DNA of 64,000 bases, taken from Ligustrum vulgare (Eukaryota > Streptophyta > Magnoliopsida > Lamiales > Oleaceae). The DNA is taken from positions 29,919,932-29,983,931 of the forward strand of contig OY743183.1 in NCBI GenBank assembly GCA_963555705.1, written 5' to 3'. The notes below the pieces were generated by a model. That model made no database searches and was not told where the DNA came from. It saw only the letters and a list, made by a program, of their open reading frames with translations. Shown piece after piece: positions 63,028 through 64,000 of this stretch. Position 1 is the stretch's first letter, and each line of letters begins with the position of its first letter. The position numbers and the translations under genes are program-made.

Positions 63028-64000
63028 CTAATGATACAAAACCTCCACAACTTTTTTTCCCACCACGAGGCCCTTCTCGTCGCCTCCAAAACTCGATATA
63101 CTTTCTTGCTCATTCTCTTCTTTTTTCTCAACCACTTCTTCTAATTTTTCACATTCAACCACCTCTTCAATATTTTTATTGACAATTTCAACATTCAAAT
63201 GTTGAGCTTCTACCCCAACTTCCAATTCATTCCTATCATTGTCAACAATGTTATTTTCAATCTCCTCTTCCACAATTTTATTCTGCACTTCAAGACTCGG
63301 AGTTTGATCAACTACTTCAATTTCTTTTTTCGCACACTTAACCTCCACTTCTAACTTTCTGGGCTCAATCACCTCCTCATAATTAATTTTATCGACATGA
63401 TTAGGCACTTCCTCAACACTACATAAATTTTTATCTTCTAACTCGTTCCTCAAGTCTCCCTCCTTCTCCTTAACAATCATATCCAAAGGCTTTTCTTGTG
63501 ATTTAACTACCTCATCTCTTCCCCTTTCTCTCTCTTGCAACTCGGCCAACTTTTTTCTAGCCTCTTGTGCCTTTATCTCTTCATTTAACTGTATTAATTT
63601 CTTGGCCATCTCCATGAATTCATCCTTCATACTCCATTCATCATCTCCGAATTTTCTTTGCTCATCCCTCCTTTCTCGCAATACTTTCTCTTCAAGTATT
63701 TGTTCCGGGGTTAACGGCATAAGCTTAATACTTTTCCCATCCTTAACAAATTTATATATATTCCTATGCTTATCGTAGACTGCTTTCCTCTTACACTTCC
63801 ACGATCTACTCAACAAGATGTCACAAGATTCTAGAGGCACCACATCACACCACAGTTCATCGCTATATCTTCCAAGTGACAATTTCACCATAACCCCATG
63901 GGTTACATTTACCTGCCCACACTCCTTTAACCACGTCAGTCTATAAGGATTGGGATGTGGTAGTAAAGGTAAGCCCAACTCCTCAACCATGGTGGTACTG
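63028..64000 (-). CDS. Retropepsin-like domain fused to a charged coiled-coil tail, 5' partial
   Basis: The frame enters from the right edge (STT before the Met at 63988-63990) and stops at 63028-63030. Numbering from that Met, residues 1-95 are the C-terminal part of a Ty3/gypsy aspartic protease: LPLLPHPNPY (7-16), DELWCDVVP (44-52), DILLSRSW (57-64), LMPLTPEQ (90-97). Related proteins usually have LLGRPW in the flap-following block; here it is LLSRSW, so activity is doubtful. The catalytic DSG/DTG would lie upstream, outside the window. Residues 98-320 are not pol: a Glu/Lys/Val-rich region with long helical, heptad-like stretches (about 100-165 and 200-300), ending in GKKVVEVLYH. RT would normally follow protease. 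Its replacement by this tail, with a stop, suggests a non-autonomous gag-protease protein. Codons are open over more than 320 positions, so the copy is fairly young or selected. Confidence 0.82.
   Translation of the reverse strand, partial: STTMVEELGLPLLPHPNPYRLTWLKECGQVNVTHGVMVKLSLGRYSDELWCDVVPLESCDILLSRSWKCKRKAVYDKHRNIYKFVKDGKSIKLMPLTPEQILEEKVLRERRDEQRKFGDDEWSMKDEFMEMAKKLIQLNEEIKAQEARKKLAELQERERGRDEVVKSQEKPLDMIVKEKEGDLRNELEDKNLCSVEEVPNHVDKINYEEVIEPRKLEVEVKCAKKEIEVVDQTPSLEVQNKIVEEEIENNIVDNDRNELEVGVEAQHLNVEIVNKNIEEVVECEKLEEVVEKKEENEQESISSFGGDEKGLVVGKKVVEVLYH

Larger units (their letters stand above)
61717..64000 (-). mobile_element. Non-autonomous-looking Ty3/gypsy element, 3' part, minus strand
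   Basis: Reading on the minus strand, the window shows the protease part of a gag-pol ORF (64000 to 63028), about 220 bp of unclear sequence, a repeated GATTCGGGACGAATCAT segment with polypurine tracts, and a 777-bp LTR ending at 61717 in satellite DNA. RT, RNase H, integrase and chromodomain are not found between protease and LTR. That makes the copy either internally deleted or a member of a non-autonomous family that depends on a relative for these functions. gag, primer-binding site and 5' LTR lie beyond the right edge. Confidence 0.85.

Noticed and set aside
1..64000. rRNA, tRNA, telomeric repeats or host protein-coding genes.
   Set aside because: None was recognised on either strand. 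All sequence is accounted for by satellite or retroelement DNA.

Overview
The window looks like nuclear heterochromatin from a flowering plant. It holds no recognisable host protein-coding gene, rRNA or tRNA. About 59 kb is one AT-rich tandem satellite array, interrupted near the left edge and ended on the right by Ty3/gypsy-type LTR retrotransposon material. The plant assignment rests on the retroelement proteins: an RNase H with the [19 protein letters not shown] and ADALSRR blocks, and a retropepsin-like domain with the LPHPNPY and CDVVP blocks. Both resemble plant chromoviruses, possibly the CRM clade. The clade is inference from memory of the families, not a search result.

Layout. 1-823: end of a satellite array that runs in from the left, with a shortened last unit. 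824-2737: a compact composite element flanked by a perfect 5-bp target duplication (CTGAC). It has two LTR fragments pointing in opposite directions, both with their U5 ends outermost, around an RT/RNase H fragment. 2738-61716: the main array, which I count as 89 complete units of about 662 bp plus one truncated unit. 61717-64000: the 3' part of a minus-strand LTR element (LTR of 777 bp, polypurine tract, noncoding stretch, partial gag-protease ORF) that continues past the right edge.

The satellite has higher-order structure. Units come in variants distinguished by head (AAATCGATATG or AAATCAATTTG), tail (GGCAAAC-GAC or GGAAAATTGAC), a (GA)n tract and a short deletion (CCTTGATAAG). From 4058 to about 23,900 they form near-identical three-unit higher-order repeats of 1986 bp (670+662+654), with 6-unit and 5-unit versions made by adding plain units. 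From 23,929 to 37,836 units are more varied and carry an internal multi-unit duplication. From 37,837 to 41,799 a different 3-unit repeat occurs twice. From 43,778 to 52,339 a 5-unit repeat occurs twice and then once in a 3-unit form. The last 9 kb is mixed and ends in the least regular units.

The retroelement parts belong together. The LTR at 61717-62493 and the left arm of the composite element are the same family, and the right arm of the composite is a diverged relative. All three carry a palindromic ACGGCCGT motif repeated in U3 with a 21/44-bp rhythm. The right-hand element keeps LTR, polypurine tract and protease-like ORF, but shows no RT, RNase H or integrase between the protease ORF and the LTR, so it is probably non-autonomous. 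Satellite plus nested chromovirus-like insertions would fit a centromeric or pericentromeric position, but nothing in the sequence alone proves that.
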